A stretch of 18,980 nucleotides of DNA, taken from an uncultured Lachnospiraceae bacterium. Lineage in GTDB: Bacteria; Bacillota; Clostridia; Lachnospirales; Lachnospiraceae. This document shows positions 6,679-16,264 of the stretch, piece after piece. The notes under the pieces were generated by a model, which saw only the letters and a list, made by a program, of their open reading frames with translations, made no database searches and was not told the origin of the DNA. A program made the translations under genes and the position numbers. The first letter of the stretch is position 1. Each line of letters opens with the position of its first letter. The DNA is taken from assembly GCA_934434905.1 (NCBI GenBank), contig CAKSAI010000028.1, positions 1-18,980 on the forward strand, in the 5' to 3' direction.

Positions 6679-9396
6679 TTACCGCAAGAGCAGTGTCACG
6701 ATCTCTTTCGCTCCCACATTTAGATTAACCTGATGATCATCGATGGATAACTCCTCTCTTCCGGTCTCCTTAAGATTGGTCTTCCATACCTTGCCTATGC
6801 GAAGCTTTCCAATACTTAGCCGCGCGTCAACTGCTTCCTCCTTTTGATTAAAGAAGCGCAGAATGTAACCCTCTCTGTCATGCGCCTTCTTAAAAGCCGT
6901 TACCAGAAGTCCCTGTCCATGCAACGTAAGATCCCTTCCCATGCGCTCCAGGCTGACATCTGCATAAGGAATATCCTGATAAAACAGCTCTGCAATCGCA
7001 GTATCCTGCACTGCCGGACGTCCGCCCAAGAATTTCCGCGTATCTACCGGTTCGCACTGTACCATCAACGGATTCTGGAATGCTTTTGCGGCATATGCCG
7101 CCTTTACCGCGAGTTCCGTCCCGCATTGCGGCAGGATCGCCATCTCGCACTTGATAACGCGAAGGCACTGATTCTCCGGGATCTTCCATGCCTCATCATC
7201 CGACTCCACACCAACACTGATGGCGCCTGTGCATCTTATGATCGGGAAGGCCAGCGTTCCCTGCTCCCTCTGCAGATTTTCATACCCATAAATTCCACGA
7301 TTCAATACGGCAATCCCACGATTATCCCCAGTGATCGCCACCATACCGGAATTATGCTCCGTCTCATTGCAGATACGCGTGTCAATATCCCACTTATTAC
7401 GCGAAATCAGGTCATACGGGGCGGTTGATGTTGCAATATCACTGTCTATGCCTGTGCGGATCAACGCACACATGCGATGATCCTTTGCACGGTTATCCAA
7501 CGCGAAGCTGACATCCAGAGCTTTTGATCCCTTTTTTAATCCGATCATAAGCTCAAGCGGCATCGTCACCGTATCCCTGCTCCGCCTCTGCTCCTTTGTA
7601 TCGTAGCAGGCCGGGATCGTGACATCATAATGCAAACGCACACTTCCGCTGAAGGCGCCCGACTCTGTAATTGTGATCTCCGGTGTGAAATCCGCAATAT
7701 CCACCGGCACATCTCCCTTAAGGGATTTGAAAATATAAGCATTTCCGATATCTGCAGTATCCTGCACAGTCAGGAAATCTTTATAGCATTGACCGCTTTC
7801 CTTATGAAGAAGCTCCATCTCGCCGGATGGCAGAATGCGTACCTTCAAATGTTCATTCTCCAGGCAATGATCCTTCCCTTCCATCGATACGATCTCATCG
7901 CCGATCCTATGTTCCGATATCGCTTCGCCTGTCTGAATACGGTATACCGAATATCCGAATGCAGGCACATTCTCAGCCAGCATCCGAATCTTATAGCGTA
8001 CTGTTTCCAGCTTACCGGGCAGGTTGATGGGAGAAAATACGGACTTCATCAATGTGTAATGCTCCAACACCTCAAAGGCTACCTCACGTCCATCCGGGGC
8101 TGTGATCCGAATGCCCGCCGGTTCATCTGCGGCAATAATATCGATCACCGCATCCACAACCTCCGTCCTGGCATACTCCAGCCCGTTAAATACAACAAGC
8201 TGATAATCCTCTTCCTTCAAGTCCTCTCTCACATGAGCCGCCAGTTGCCTCATCCCGCGTCTTAGCAGTTCCCCGGTCACTTCACCGATCGCTTCAAACC
8301 GATCTTCCATATGACGATGGACAGCATCGGTACTGCAGCCGCAGATACTGTCATGAGCATGATTGCGTACCAGCATCTTCCAGAGATAATCCATATGCCC
8401 CGCCGGGTATACTCCGTCCATTCCGTAAAGCTCCAGCAAGCTGTATAACGGCTCCAAACGGTTTTCCAGCGTATTCTGCAATTCAGAATTTTTTATCTTC
8501 AGATAAATACGGGAGGATGCCGTGTCCTTTAAGAGATTGTCATCCGTTCCCTGCATCAGTTCTCCTGTCTCTACCGGCATTTCTTCCTTCGGCTTCGCTT
8601 CCCGTACCAATTCCACATAATGCTCCAGACTGGTCTGATATATCTTCTCATCCTCTGTAAGCCGCTTCTGTACCTCAGTAAGGATCGGCAGCAGATCCGG
8701 CTGTGGTTCCAGGTGGTCAACACCGTTCATCAGAAGGAGGTATGGCGTCGTTGCGACGCCTTCAAACATCTCCCCAATACTCTTCGTCAAGCGGTATGCA
8801 CGGTCTATATTTGCAGAAAAGCGCTGCGCATTGTTATACCAATAGGGCATGCAGACAGCAAGCACCTCCGACCCGTCCGGGCTCTTCCAGATAAACTCAG
8901 CCGGTTTGTGTTTTCTTAGGATCACACCGTCTTCATTTTCATAAAAACTGCTGTAGCCGCGGCCAAACACCAGATGATCGATATCGAATCCACGAAGGAT
9001 CTGGGGAAGCTGTGAGATCAATCCAAATTGATCCGGTGTATATCCTGTCCTTCCACAGCCCCCCATCTCTTCTGCCTGCTTCATTCCGATCAGGAGATTG
9101 CGCACCGTAGCCTCACCGCTCGTCAGGAAGAAATCATTCTGCACATACCAGGGGCCTGCCAGAATTCTGCCTTCCCTGATATACTTACAGCATTTTTCCC
9201 TCATTTCCGGACGGACTTCCCAATAATCCTCGAACACAATGGTCTGCGCATCCATGTGAAAAACATAATCCGGATCCGTATCCAGTATCTCCAATAAGTG
9301 GTCAAACAGGTCGATCAACTGGATACGGAACTCCTCCTGTGTCCTATACCATTCCCGGTCCCAATGGGTATGCGAAATCACGCAATAATGTCTCAT
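6679..9396 (-). CDS. GH38 alpha-mannosidase, cytoplasmic
   Basis: This 905-residue enzyme belongs to glycoside hydrolase family 38, zinc-dependent retaining alpha-mannosidases. Residues 1-270 are the catalytic domain: SHTHWDREWY places zinc ligands His11 and Asp13, and TPDQFG places the nucleophile Asp122. The motif NHAHDSICGC (345-354) supplies the fourth zinc ligand, His348, in the helical middle region. The rest, from about 390, is the C-terminal beta domain. There is no signal peptide, so it acts on imported oligosaccharides. The sequence resembles, from memory, the Streptococcus pyogenes alpha-1,3-mannosidase and E. coli MngB; linkage specificity cannot be read here. AAAGGG overlaps the end of the permease gene and only 6 nt separate the two, so it is the last gene of the transporter operon. 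All catalytic residues are present. Confidence 0.93.
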   Translation of the reverse strand: MRHYCVISHTHWDREWYRTQEEFRIQLIDLFDHLLEILDTDPDYVFHMDAQTIVFEDYWEVRPEMREKCCKYIREGRILAGPWYVQNDFFLTSGEATVRNLLIGMKQAEEMGGCGRTGYTPDQFGLISQLPQILRGFDIDHLVFGRGYSSFYENEDGVILRKHKPAEFIWKSPDGSEVLAVCMPYWYNNAQRFSANIDRAYRLTKSIGEMFEGVATTPYLLLMNGVDHLEPQPDLLPILTEVQKRLTEDEKIYQTSLEHYVELVREAKPKEEMPVETGELMQGTDDNLLKDTASSRIYLKIKNSELQNTLENRLEPLYSLLELYGMDGVYPAGHMDYLWKMLVRNHAHDSICGCSTDAVHRHMEDRFEAIGEVTGELLRRGMRQLAAHVREDLKEEDYQLVVFNGLEYARTEVVDAVIDIIAADEPAGIRITAPDGREVAFEVLEHYTLMKSVFSPINLPGKLETVRYKIRMLAENVPAFGYSVYRIQTGEAISEHRIGDEIVSMEGKDHCLENEHLKVRILPSGEMELLHKESGQCYKDFLTVQDTADIGNAYIFKSLKGDVPVDIADFTPEITITESGAFSGSVRLHYDVTIPACYDTKEQRRSRDTVTMPLELMIGLKKGSKALDVSFALDNRAKDHRMCALIRTGIDSDIATSTAPYDLISRNKWDIDTRICNETEHNSGMVAITGDNRGIAVLNRGIYGYENLQREQGTLAFPIIRCTGAISVGVESDDEAWKIPENQCLRVIKCEMAILPQCGTELAVKAAYAAKAFQNPLMVQCEPVDTRKFLGGRPAVQDTAIAELFYQDIPYADVSLERMGRDLTLHGQGLLVTAFKKAHDREGYILRFFNQKEEAVDARLSIGKLRIGKVWKTNLKETGREELSIDDHQVNLNVGAKEIVTLLLR

Positions 9397-9402
9397 AAAT
9401 AT

Positions 9403-10239
9403 CTACCCTTTCACGCTACCAGCCAGCGCTGATACAAAATATTTTTGGCATTTACAGTAAACAATGATGATCGGAATCGACGTCATAAGCACACCTGCAA
9501 ACATCTTCGTATACTGCATGGAGAACTCGTCTGTGAATCGAAGCAGCAATGCCATCGGAATCGTCCACAAGCGCTCATTGCGCAGCGTCAGCATCGGACT
9601 TAATGCACTGTTCCACGTGCCTGTGAAGGCCAGGATCCCGACGGTTATCAGAGACGGACGGATAACCGGCACGATCACCCGAAAGCAGATCTGCTTATCA
9701 CTTGCCCCGTCGATCATAGCTGCCTCTTCCAGCTCCCTTGGGATCGTCCTTAGGAAGCCGCTGGTTAGAAACACCCCGGTGGTAATGCCAAACGCACCGC
9801 AGAAAATCTCTCCCCACAGGTTGTTATAAAGTCCCATATTGCGGCGCAGCATAAGTGCCGTAACACCGCCCACCGACGGAATGAACATCGCACTGAGTAC
9901 CAGCATATACAACGCTGCGCCTATCTTTGTATCCCGGATACGGTTCAGGCAGTATGATACAATGATAACATTTAATATCAGGAGCGCGGTTGCGCCACAC
10001 GTAATGATAACGCTGTTTTTTAATGCCAACAGAAGTCCTCCGTCCGTCCATGCCGACACAAAATTCGTGAGACGAAAGCTTTCCGGCAGTCCGATGGGAT
10101 TCACAACACGTTCCTTTTCCGTCTTGAATGATGTAATAATTACAAAGTAAAACGGAATGATCAAAAGCAGGGCGTAGGCATAAACGATCAGATTACCGAA
10201 TGCCTTCATCGGCTTAAAATGCATTTTCTTCTTCCTCAT
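9403..10239 (-). CDS. CUT1 sugar ABC transporter permease, MalG type
   Basis: This 278-residue inner-membrane subunit has about six hydrophobic segments, beginning with YAYALLLIIPFYFVIITSF (20-38). The EAA loop that docks the ATPase is at 171-190 (EEAAMIDGASDKQICFRVIV), and the C-terminus ends FVSALAGSVKG, typical of the MalG half of CUT1 importers. It pairs with the MalF-type permease upstream; the GGAGGAG ribosome site abuts that gene's stop codon. It is followed after 6 nt by the mannosidase, linking import with hydrolysis. No ATPase gene is present in the window. The substrate is inferred from context to be a mannose-containing oligosaccharide. Confidence 0.95.
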   Translation of the reverse strand: MRKKKMHFKPMKAFGNLIVYAYALLLIIPFYFVIITSFKTEKERVVNPIGLPESFRLTNFVSAWTDGGLLLALKNSVIITCGATALLILNVIIVSYCLNRIRDTKIGAALYMLVLSAMFIPSVGGVTALMLRRNMGLYNNLWGEIFCGAFGITTGVFLTSGFLRTIPRELEEAAMIDGASDKQICFRVIVPVIRPSLITVGILAFTGTWNSALSPMLTLRNERLWTIPMALLLRFTDEFSMQYTKMFAGVLMTSIPIIIVYCKCQKYFVSALAGSVKG

Positions 10240-10250
10240 CTCGTCTCCTC

Positions 10251-11177
10251 CTATCCCAGAATTTTATTTTCCACTTTGTTCATCGCGACAAACTGGATCA
10301 GGCTTGCTATAGAAAGAAAGGCAAACATGACTACCGCCATGGCGGAAACTCCGCCGTAATCAATACTTCCCATTGTCTGCTTGTAGATCGCCGCCGCCCA
10401 TGTGTCATAAGGCATACTGGCGGATCTGCTGCCGATCATGATAATATAATCCGCCGCCAGGGCTCCCGTTGTGATCGTCATAAGTGAAAGACGGAACAGT
10501 GTCGGGAGCAGCAGCGGAAAGGTGATTCTGGAAAATGTCTGCCAACTATTTGCACCATCGATGGTCGCCGCTTCACCCAGATCCCCTGAAATCGTGTTCA
10601 GCCCCGATGTGATAATGGTGATGGGATATCCGATATTTGCCCAGATATGAACAAATACGATCAGCAGAACAGCCTGCCATCTCACTGCAAGCAGATTTGT
10701 CCCCGGAAAACCATTCACACCGAAAAGCCCCAGAATATTGTTGATGATACCCAGGTTCGGGTCGTACATATAAGCCCATGTCATACTGATCATCGTAGAT
10801 GAAAACACCATCGGTACGAAGAAGAAGGCCCGGAAAAATTTATTTTTCCTTGAGTTTTTCTGCAGTGCAAGCGACAGAATCAACGCCAGTATCGTCTGGA
10901 TCAAGAACAGTCCGAATATGTAGATCATGGTGTTCCCGGCTTTCTTTATGGTCTCTTCCAGCCCCACTGTGAACATGAGGCGGAAGTTCTTAAGACCTAC
11001 AAAGTACCTGCTCTTTCGGATCGGGCTCCAGTCATACAGCGACATGGGGATAACCGCTATGTTCGGATAGATGGCAAACAGAACATAGAAAAACAATATC
11101 GGTGCCATCGTTATAATATATTTCCATTTTTTTCTATATTTCTGTACTATCCTGCTCTTTTTCGTTCTTTTCGTCAT
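10251..11177 (-). CDS. CUT1 sugar ABC transporter permease, MalF type
   Basis: This 308-residue permease starts with a highly basic cytoplasmic segment (MTKRTKKSRIVQKYRKKWKY) and then about six membrane segments, the first at roughly 21-45. The ATPase-docking EAA loop lies at 201-220 (GEAATIDGANSWQTFSRITF). Both features are standard for MalF/UgpA-type CUT1 permeases. GGGAG precedes the ATG, and the gene begins 15 nt after the solute-binding protein gene. It forms the heterodimeric channel with the permease gene that follows. There are no defects. Confidence 0.95.
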   Translation of the reverse strand: MTKRTKKSRIVQKYRKKWKYIITMAPILFFYVLFAIYPNIAVIPMSLYDWSPIRKSRYFVGLKNFRLMFTVGLEETIKKAGNTMIYIFGLFLIQTILALILSLALQKNSRKNKFFRAFFFVPMVFSSTMISMTWAYMYDPNLGIINNILGLFGVNGFPGTNLLAVRWQAVLLIVFVHIWANIGYPITIITSGLNTISGDLGEAATIDGANSWQTFSRITFPLLLPTLFRLSLMTITTGALAADYIIMIGSRSASMPYDTWAAAIYKQTMGSIDYGGVSAMAVVMFAFLSIASLIQFVAMNKVENKILG

Positions 11178-11192
11178 CGAATTCTCCCAGCC

Positions 11193-12515
11193 TTAATCCT
11201 TAAAACTTGCAAGGTCATATTCTTCCAATTTAGACCTATAGAATTTCACCAATTCCTTCCAATCCTGGCCCTCCAATACAACGCCTTCCAGGATCTTCGC
11301 AAAACCGGTTGCCCAGTATTCGGAATTCTCCGGTTCTACAAGGGTTTTGATGGCATAACCATCCACATACCGATTGATCATATCCAGCGTATCCGATTCC
11401 ACCGTCACACCCTCGATGGTACTCATCATCTCCGCCTGCGTACAATAATACTGTGCGATCTCGGGCGAAGCCAAATGCTCCACCCACAATTTTGCCGCGC
11501 CAAGGTTTGCGCTTGCCGCATTGATAACGGTTGTCTGCGCGCCCTCTGCCAATGTTGTCTTCGTATTTGCATAGGTTGGGAATGGGAAGAATCCCACATT
11601 CATATCCTCAAAATGATCACCTTCGCCAAACATATAGGATCCGCTGTACATGATCGCCGATTTCTCCTGCGCGAACAAGGAAATACCTGCCTCATAGGAG
11701 ATTGCTTCCCATGCATTGTAGAAAACATCATTCTGTATATAGGTCGACAGTGTATCCAGTGCTTCCGGAACGCCCTTCACGGTAGAGATATCTGTTACAG
11801 AACCATCATCGATCCCTTGCCGAAGCGCATCATACCCCTCAGAGCCGAGACTGACAAGATATGCCGCATCGCCCATTGCACCTGCCCCGAAGGTTGTTCC
11901 TGCAACAACTGCTCCGCCATAGCCTGCCGCTTTCAGCTTGTTCACCACGCTGATAAATTCATCCGGCGTTGTGGGAACACTGACGCCTTCCTTTTCAAAA
12001 ATATCTACATTATAGATAAATCCAAAGTAATTATACGCGTTCATATACCCGTAATTTTCTCCGGAAAGCGTCGTAATCTTCTTCGCCTCTTCCTTATAGT
12101 TCTTCATATAATCAAAGTCGGTCTGCGGTGCGATCATGCCCTCCTCCGAGTAAACGATCAGCTTCTCGGTGGGATGCGAATCAAATACATCGGGTGCCAC
12201 TCCGCTTGCAAGGTCTGCCTGCAGGTTTGAATAATAAGAATTCGCATCTGGCGTGATCTCGATCTGTACATCGATCCAGTCATACTTTTCCTCAAAGCGT
12301 CTCGCGATCTCTTCGTAGTAGTCCTTGTCATACTTTCTCCATGTCGCGACACGAAGCGTTACGTTTCCGCCCGAAGCATCCGCTCCCTTTGTCCAGTCCA
12401 GATCCAGGTTATCCTTCGGACTTTCCCTGTCTTCGTCCGGGGTAGTTCCGCATGCTGCAGAGCTAAGAACCATGGTCGCTGCCATCAGTAATGCAATGAT
12501 TTTTTTCATCTTCAC
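11193..12515 (-). CDS. CUT1 solute-binding lipoprotein
   Basis: This is an extracellular sugar-binding protein (family 1 SBP fold) that delivers ligand to the two permeases. The signal sequence MKKIIALLMAATMVLSSAAC ends in a lipobox-like SAAC; Ser rather than Leu at -3 is less common but acceptable. After a short Asp-rich linker, mature SBP sequence begins VTLRVATWRKYDKDYYEEIA, with typical downstream segments such as LASGVAPDVFDSH. I chose GTG at 12515 because GGAGG lies 8 nt before it. The ATG at 12509 is 14 nt away, and TTG at 12530 overlaps the ribosome site itself. The product is 440 residues, a normal length. It begins 33 nt after the seven-module protein gene, so both are probably on one transcript and at the cell surface. 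Ligand unknown. Confidence 0.93.
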   Translation of the reverse strand: MKMKKIIALLMAATMVLSSAACGTTPDEDRESPKDNLDLDWTKGADASGGNVTLRVATWRKYDKDYYEEIARRFEEKYDWIDVQIEITPDANSYYSNLQADLASGVAPDVFDSHPTEKLIVYSEEGMIAPQTDFDYMKNYKEEAKKITTLSGENYGYMNAYNYFGFIYNVDIFEKEGVSVPTTPDEFISVVNKLKAAGYGGAVVAGTTFGAGAMGDAAYLVSLGSEGYDALRQGIDDGSVTDISTVKGVPEALDTLSTYIQNDVFYNAWEAISYEAGISLFAQEKSAIMYSGSYMFGEGDHFEDMNVGFFPFPTYANTKTTLAEGAQTTVINAASANLGAAKLWVEHLASPEIAQYYCTQAEMMSTIEGVTVESDTLDMINRYVDGYAIKTLVEPENSEYWATGFAKILEGVVLEGQDWKELVKFYRSKLEEYDLASFKD

Positions 12516-12523
12516 GTTTCTAT

Positions 12524-12528
12524 CCTCC
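12524..12528 (-). promoter_or_regulatory. Ribosome binding site selecting a GTG start
   Basis: GGAGG on the minus strand is 8 nt from GTG (12515) and 14 nt from the next ATG (12509). The spacing favours GTG initiation of the solute-binding lipoprotein gene. Confidence 0.6.
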
Positions 12529-12548
12529 AATTACTTCCATTTCAGTGT

Positions 12549-15500
12549 CTATTGTTTCCGTGCACGGACATCATCTAACATCGTAACCAGACCTGTGGCG
12601 GAATCTCCTCCCACCTGCCAGATTCGAAGATAATTGAATGATGTCAGATCGATCGGCCCATAGGATGTGCCGTCCTGCGGCTGTGCAAGCGGTAAGGAGA
12701 TCACATTCCAGCCATTCTGCAGGGTTGACTTATCCACAACCCACTGACAGGCCTCTCTGTTCCAGTTTCCATCGCTGCTGAGATTTACCACCAGCAGGCT
12801 GCCCATCCATTTTTCCAGATCATTGATATAGAACTTGAACTCAAAGTATCCGTTTGCACAGGCCGAAATATCTACCGGCTTTGCCAGCGTAAACTGGTAC
12901 TGCACGGTTCCTCCCGAAGTATTTTTATATGCACCGGTTCCTTCCTGGAATTCTCCCTCAGCATTGGTCACCACAGCGCCTTCCAGTACATCCCTGCTGT
13001 TATCACAGCTCAGAACAGGTATCTCATTTTTCTCTTCCCCGGAAGACGTTCCCGTGCCGACTGCACAGATGTCATCCAGGATCAGTACAACATCCTGACT
13101 TGTCTCACTTGTATTGAGATACAGCCGGAAGAAGTTCACTTTCGCAAGATCGATCGCTCCGCCCTGCGGCGCTCCATCTGCAATATTTAATACAAGCTTA
13201 TTCCATCCTTCCTTGAGATCACTAAGAAGGATATTCCAGGACAATTCGTTTACATCTGCATTTCCGCTGCTGCTGATCTCAACCGTCATATCGGTCGACG
13301 TAAACTGCGACTTATTTCCTACATACAGGTAGAACTGAAGTGTACCTGCCTGATGCTTCGAGATATCAACCGGGTTCGTCAGTACGATATGGTATCGGAT
13401 CTGTCCGAATCCTGCATTCTTAAATGCACCGGTGCCTTCTGCGAACTCACCCGCTGCGGTTGCCAGGGTCACTCCGCTCTCACCGAAGATATTGGTGATA
13501 TTCTCCGTACCGTCACAATTATGGATAACGGTCCGTTCCTCCTTCTCGCCATCATCCGGCTTGCCGTTCTCTGCACGCACATCATCGATCAGAATGGTTA
13601 CATCTCCGGCCAGCTCTCCGTAAATCCTAAACCAGTTGATCCTGCTTAAGTCCACACCGCTTCCGATCACTTCTGCGCTCGCCAAATCCAGGTACAGTTC
13701 CTGCCAGCCCTCTTTCAGGCTGCCAAGCGCAAGATGCCACTGATATTCACTCACATCTTCGCGTCCTGCATCGCCGATTTCAACCACCGCTTCCCCTGCC
13801 AGCTTCGTTGCGTCGCTGATATACAGCCACATGTGAACGCCTTGTCCTTCGAAAGCAGAGATATCTGCCGGTTTTTTAAGTGCAGCCTGAAGCCAGATGA
13901 TTCCCGATCCTACGCTCTTGATCGCTCCGCGTCCCTGCTTGTATTCGCCGTCCGTCTTGGTAATGCTGATGGCATTTCCACCCACAGTCATATTCTTTAA
14001 GCTGTCGCCGCTTATGATCATTCCTTCGATCACCGGTTCATCATCTTCGCCGTCATCATCTCCGCCATTATCAACGGTTTCCTGCGATGCATGTACATTA
14101 TCTAAGATCACGGTCATGTTGCTTTCTGCATTTCCGCCGTGCTGGAAGATTCTGAAATAGCGCACGGTGCGGTAATCGAAATTACCTGTCATTTCAGCGT
14201 CTGCAAAGTTTAATTTTATTTCATTCCAGCCATTCTTAAGACCGGATACAAGCCACTGTACCTCATCGGCATCATCCGCACCGCTGCTGTTGAGCTCAAC
14301 GCCCAGCCTTCCGTTCCACTTGGCTACATCATCGATATACAGCCAGAAGGCTAGACTTCCGTCCTTATATCCACTGACGTCTACCGGATTTGTCAGTATC
14401 GCCCGCAGTATTATCTGACCGTTGCCCACACTCTTATAGGCTCCAATTCCTTCCTTGTATTCGCCGTCTTCCACCGTAACGGTAATTGTGCCTTCACCAA
14501 ATAAATTCTGCACATTATCGTAATCATCACAGGATAAGATCATACCCGGAATCTGCACTTTCTTATCTATATCCGTTGCACGCACATCATCCAGGATCGT
14601 CGTGATGGAACCGGTGCGTTCACCCCAGACACGGAAGAAGTTTATGGCCTTCAGATCCGGATTTCCTGTAATCATGGCGCTTTCAAAATCAAGATTCAGC
14701 TCATTAAAGCCGTTCTTTAATCCACCAACCATCCACTGATATTCATCTACATCCTCGATTCCGCCGCTTCCGATTTCAATCGTCACCGGTTCCTTTATCT
14801 TCGATACATCACTCACATACAGCCAGAGATGAACGCCTCCTCCCGCATATTTGGAGAGATCTACAAGATCCGTCGAGATGATCCGCCACCAGACAATATC
14901 CGATCCTACGCACTTATAAGCTCCGGTTCCTTCCTTGTATTCGCCGTCTGCGTTTGTCACGGAGAACTTATTCTCAAGCGTATCAATCTTAAATCCCTGT
15001 TCGGTGTCGCAGTTAAGGAACATTCCATCCGCCGGAACACGCGTCTGCGATCCCTGTGCCCGTACCGCATCCATGATAAGATACAGATCCTGATGGTAAT
15101 CCAGTGCCCAGATCCGAATGAAATTGATATTCTTCATATCAACGCCATCCTCTGTCGGGATACCGGAATCTATCAATAGCTGTACTTCATTCCAGCCTGT
15201 CTTCAAGGTGGAACCGTCGATCACCCAGTGGAGCTCATTCTTATCCCATGTCCCACTGCTGGAAAGCTCCAGACAGATCGTTGCACCTGCCACATGGACA
15301 GCATCACTGATATAGATTGGGAATGTGATCTTTCCGCCGCTGTATTTTGTGAGATCAAAGGGTTCTATGTTGGCCCGGAACCAATAATTGTCATTCTGAT
15401 TGATGTTCTGAATCAGTAATCCGGCTTTGCCTTCCTTGTGTTCCGCGGCTGCTGTAGATAATGTCATCGTACCCGCGGAGGAGATTCCCTTTAACGTATC

Positions 15501-16250
15501 AAAATCAAGAAGATACCCCGGCTTCGTGCTTGCTGTCTCCACATTGGATGCATTCACCGCAAGTGACATACCCGGTGTGTTCGTAGCATAGATCGCATCT
15601 ACAATCCCGTCAAGTCCCACCTTGGCATTCAAGGTAAATATTCGGAAATAATTGAGTTTTGTCATGTCCGGCGTTCCGGTAAGAATCGCATCTTCAAATC
15701 CCAGATACAGATCATTCCACCCCGCATGCAGCGCCGACTCGGGAATGATCCAGTTAAATTCATCCACATCAAATTCCCCTGAGCTTGAGAGCTCCACATA
15801 CAAAGGACCGGTCATGTACTTTGTATTCGAGAGGTAGACGGACATATGAACGCTTCCCTTCTCATATGCAGAGACATTGACATCCTCAAAGGTTGCTTCC
15901 GCTGTCGCTGTGGCAGTCATGCTTGATATCTCCAGAGCGCCCTTGCCCTGTACATATTTTCCTGCCTTTCTGGTAACAGTCGCATTGGTCAGTGTCTTAA
16001 AATAAGAAGCATCGTCGCAATCCGCGATCATCACGCCCACATCGTCAGGAGTACCCAGATCCTTTACCTCACTATGGTAGAATGTGAACCCCTTCTCTTC
16101 ATCCGACTGGGCAGGCGCATTTTTCCCATTATCCGAATCCTTATCCCGCCACTGCCATACCGCCACACCGACGCCTACGGCCACCAGTACGATTGCAATC
16201 ACGATCGCAATGATTACCGCTGTCTTTTTCTTGCCAGACTTCTTTTCCAT
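12549..16250 (-). CDS. Membrane-anchored protein with seven tandem beta-sandwich modules
   Basis: I know no named family for this protein. It has a basic N-terminus (MEKKSGKKK), one membrane segment at about 11-31 and no lipobox or LPXTG motif, so about 1180 residues should face outward. Seven diverged modules occupy about 72-224, 245-399, 409-558, 569-722, 743-893, 906-1064 and 1077-1230. Each runs (C)D at its start, EYKEGxGAYK, PVDIS, a conserved ExxW, GWNE and a closing LDDVRA. The pattern suggests galactose-binding-like or carbohydrate-binding-module jelly rolls with a structural calcium site between first and last strands; this is inference. Linkers after modules 4, 5 and 6 are acidic or Gly/Ser-rich. 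I see no catalytic domain. I chose ATG 16250, 9 nt after AGGGG; ATG 16256 is only 3 nt away. It lies between a beta-helix lipoprotein gene and a sugar-transport gene, which supports a glycan-capture role. Confidence 0.8.
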   Translation of the reverse strand: MEKKSGKKKTAVIIAIVIAIVLVAVGVGVAVWQWRDKDSDNGKNAPAQSDEEKGFTFYHSEVKDLGTPDDVGVMIADCDDASYFKTLTNATVTRKAGKYVQGKGALEISSMTATATAEATFEDVNVSAYEKGSVHMSVYLSNTKYMTGPLYVELSSSGEFDVDEFNWIIPESALHAGWNDLYLGFEDAILTGTPDMTKLNYFRIFTLNAKVGLDGIVDAIYATNTPGMSLAVNASNVETASTKPGYLLDFDTLKGISSAGTMTLSTAAAEHKEGKAGLLIQNINQNDNYWFRANIEPFDLTKYSGGKITFPIYISDAVHVAGATICLELSSSGTWDKNELHWVIDGSTLKTGWNEVQLLIDSGIPTEDGVDMKNINFIRIWALDYHQDLYLIMDAVRAQGSQTRVPADGMFLNCDTEQGFKIDTLENKFSVTNADGEYKEGTGAYKCVGSDIVWWRIISTDLVDLSKYAGGGVHLWLYVSDVSKIKEPVTIEIGSGGIEDVDEYQWMVGGLKNGFNELNLDFESAMITGNPDLKAINFFRVWGERTGSITTILDDVRATDIDKKVQIPGMILSCDDYDNVQNLFGEGTITVTVEDGEYKEGIGAYKSVGNGQIILRAILTNPVDVSGYKDGSLAFWLYIDDVAKWNGRLGVELNSSGADDADEVQWLVSGLKNGWNEIKLNFADAEMTGNFDYRTVRYFRIFQHGGNAESNMTVILDNVHASQETVDNGGDDDGEDDEPVIEGMIISGDSLKNMTVGGNAISITKTDGEYKQGRGAIKSVGSGIIWLQAALKKPADISAFEGQGVHMWLYISDATKLAGEAVVEIGDAGREDVSEYQWHLALGSLKEGWQELYLDLASAEVIGSGVDLSRINWFRIYGELAGDVTILIDDVRAENGKPDDGEKEERTVIHNCDGTENITNIFGESGVTLATAAGEFAEGTGAFKNAGFGQIRYHIVLTNPVDISKHQAGTLQFYLYVGNKSQFTSTDMTVEISSSGNADVNELSWNILLSDLKEGWNKLVLNIADGAPQGGAIDLAKVNFFRLYLNTSETSQDVVLILDDICAVGTGTSSGEEKNEIPVLSCDNSRDVLEGAVVTNAEGEFQEGTGAYKNTSGGTVQYQFTLAKPVDISACANGYFEFKFYINDLEKWMGSLLVVNLSSDGNWNREACQWVVDKSTLQNGWNVISLPLAQPQDGTSYGPIDLTSFNYLRIWQVGGDSATGLVTMLDDVRARKQ
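12561..16037 (-). repeat. Seven tandem coding modules of about 155 codons
   Basis: Module limits, in order of translation, are 15579-16037, 15054-15518, 14577-15026, 14085-14546, 13572-14024, 13059-13535 and 12561-13022. All seven keep two Trp/aromatic anchors: the W of FNW, LHW, YQW, VQW, YQW, LSW and CQW, and the aromatic of the GWN/GFN/GWQ motif. The DNA copies are diverged, so the duplication is old or the modules are under diversifying constraint. Confidence 0.85.
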
Positions 16251-16264
16251 ATCCATTCACCCCT

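Noticed and set aside
7630..8265. 211-codon plus-strand open frame
   Set aside because: It is antisense to the mannosidase beta domain, with no family resemblance or start signal.
11475..12230. 251-codon plus-strand open frame
   Set aside because: It is antisense to the solute-binding protein gene, rich in Cys, His and Ile in an unnatural mix, and lacks a ribosome site.
12561..16037. CRISPR array or DNA-level satellite
   Set aside because: The periodicity is about 460-490 bp, diverged, and entirely in frame within one protein.
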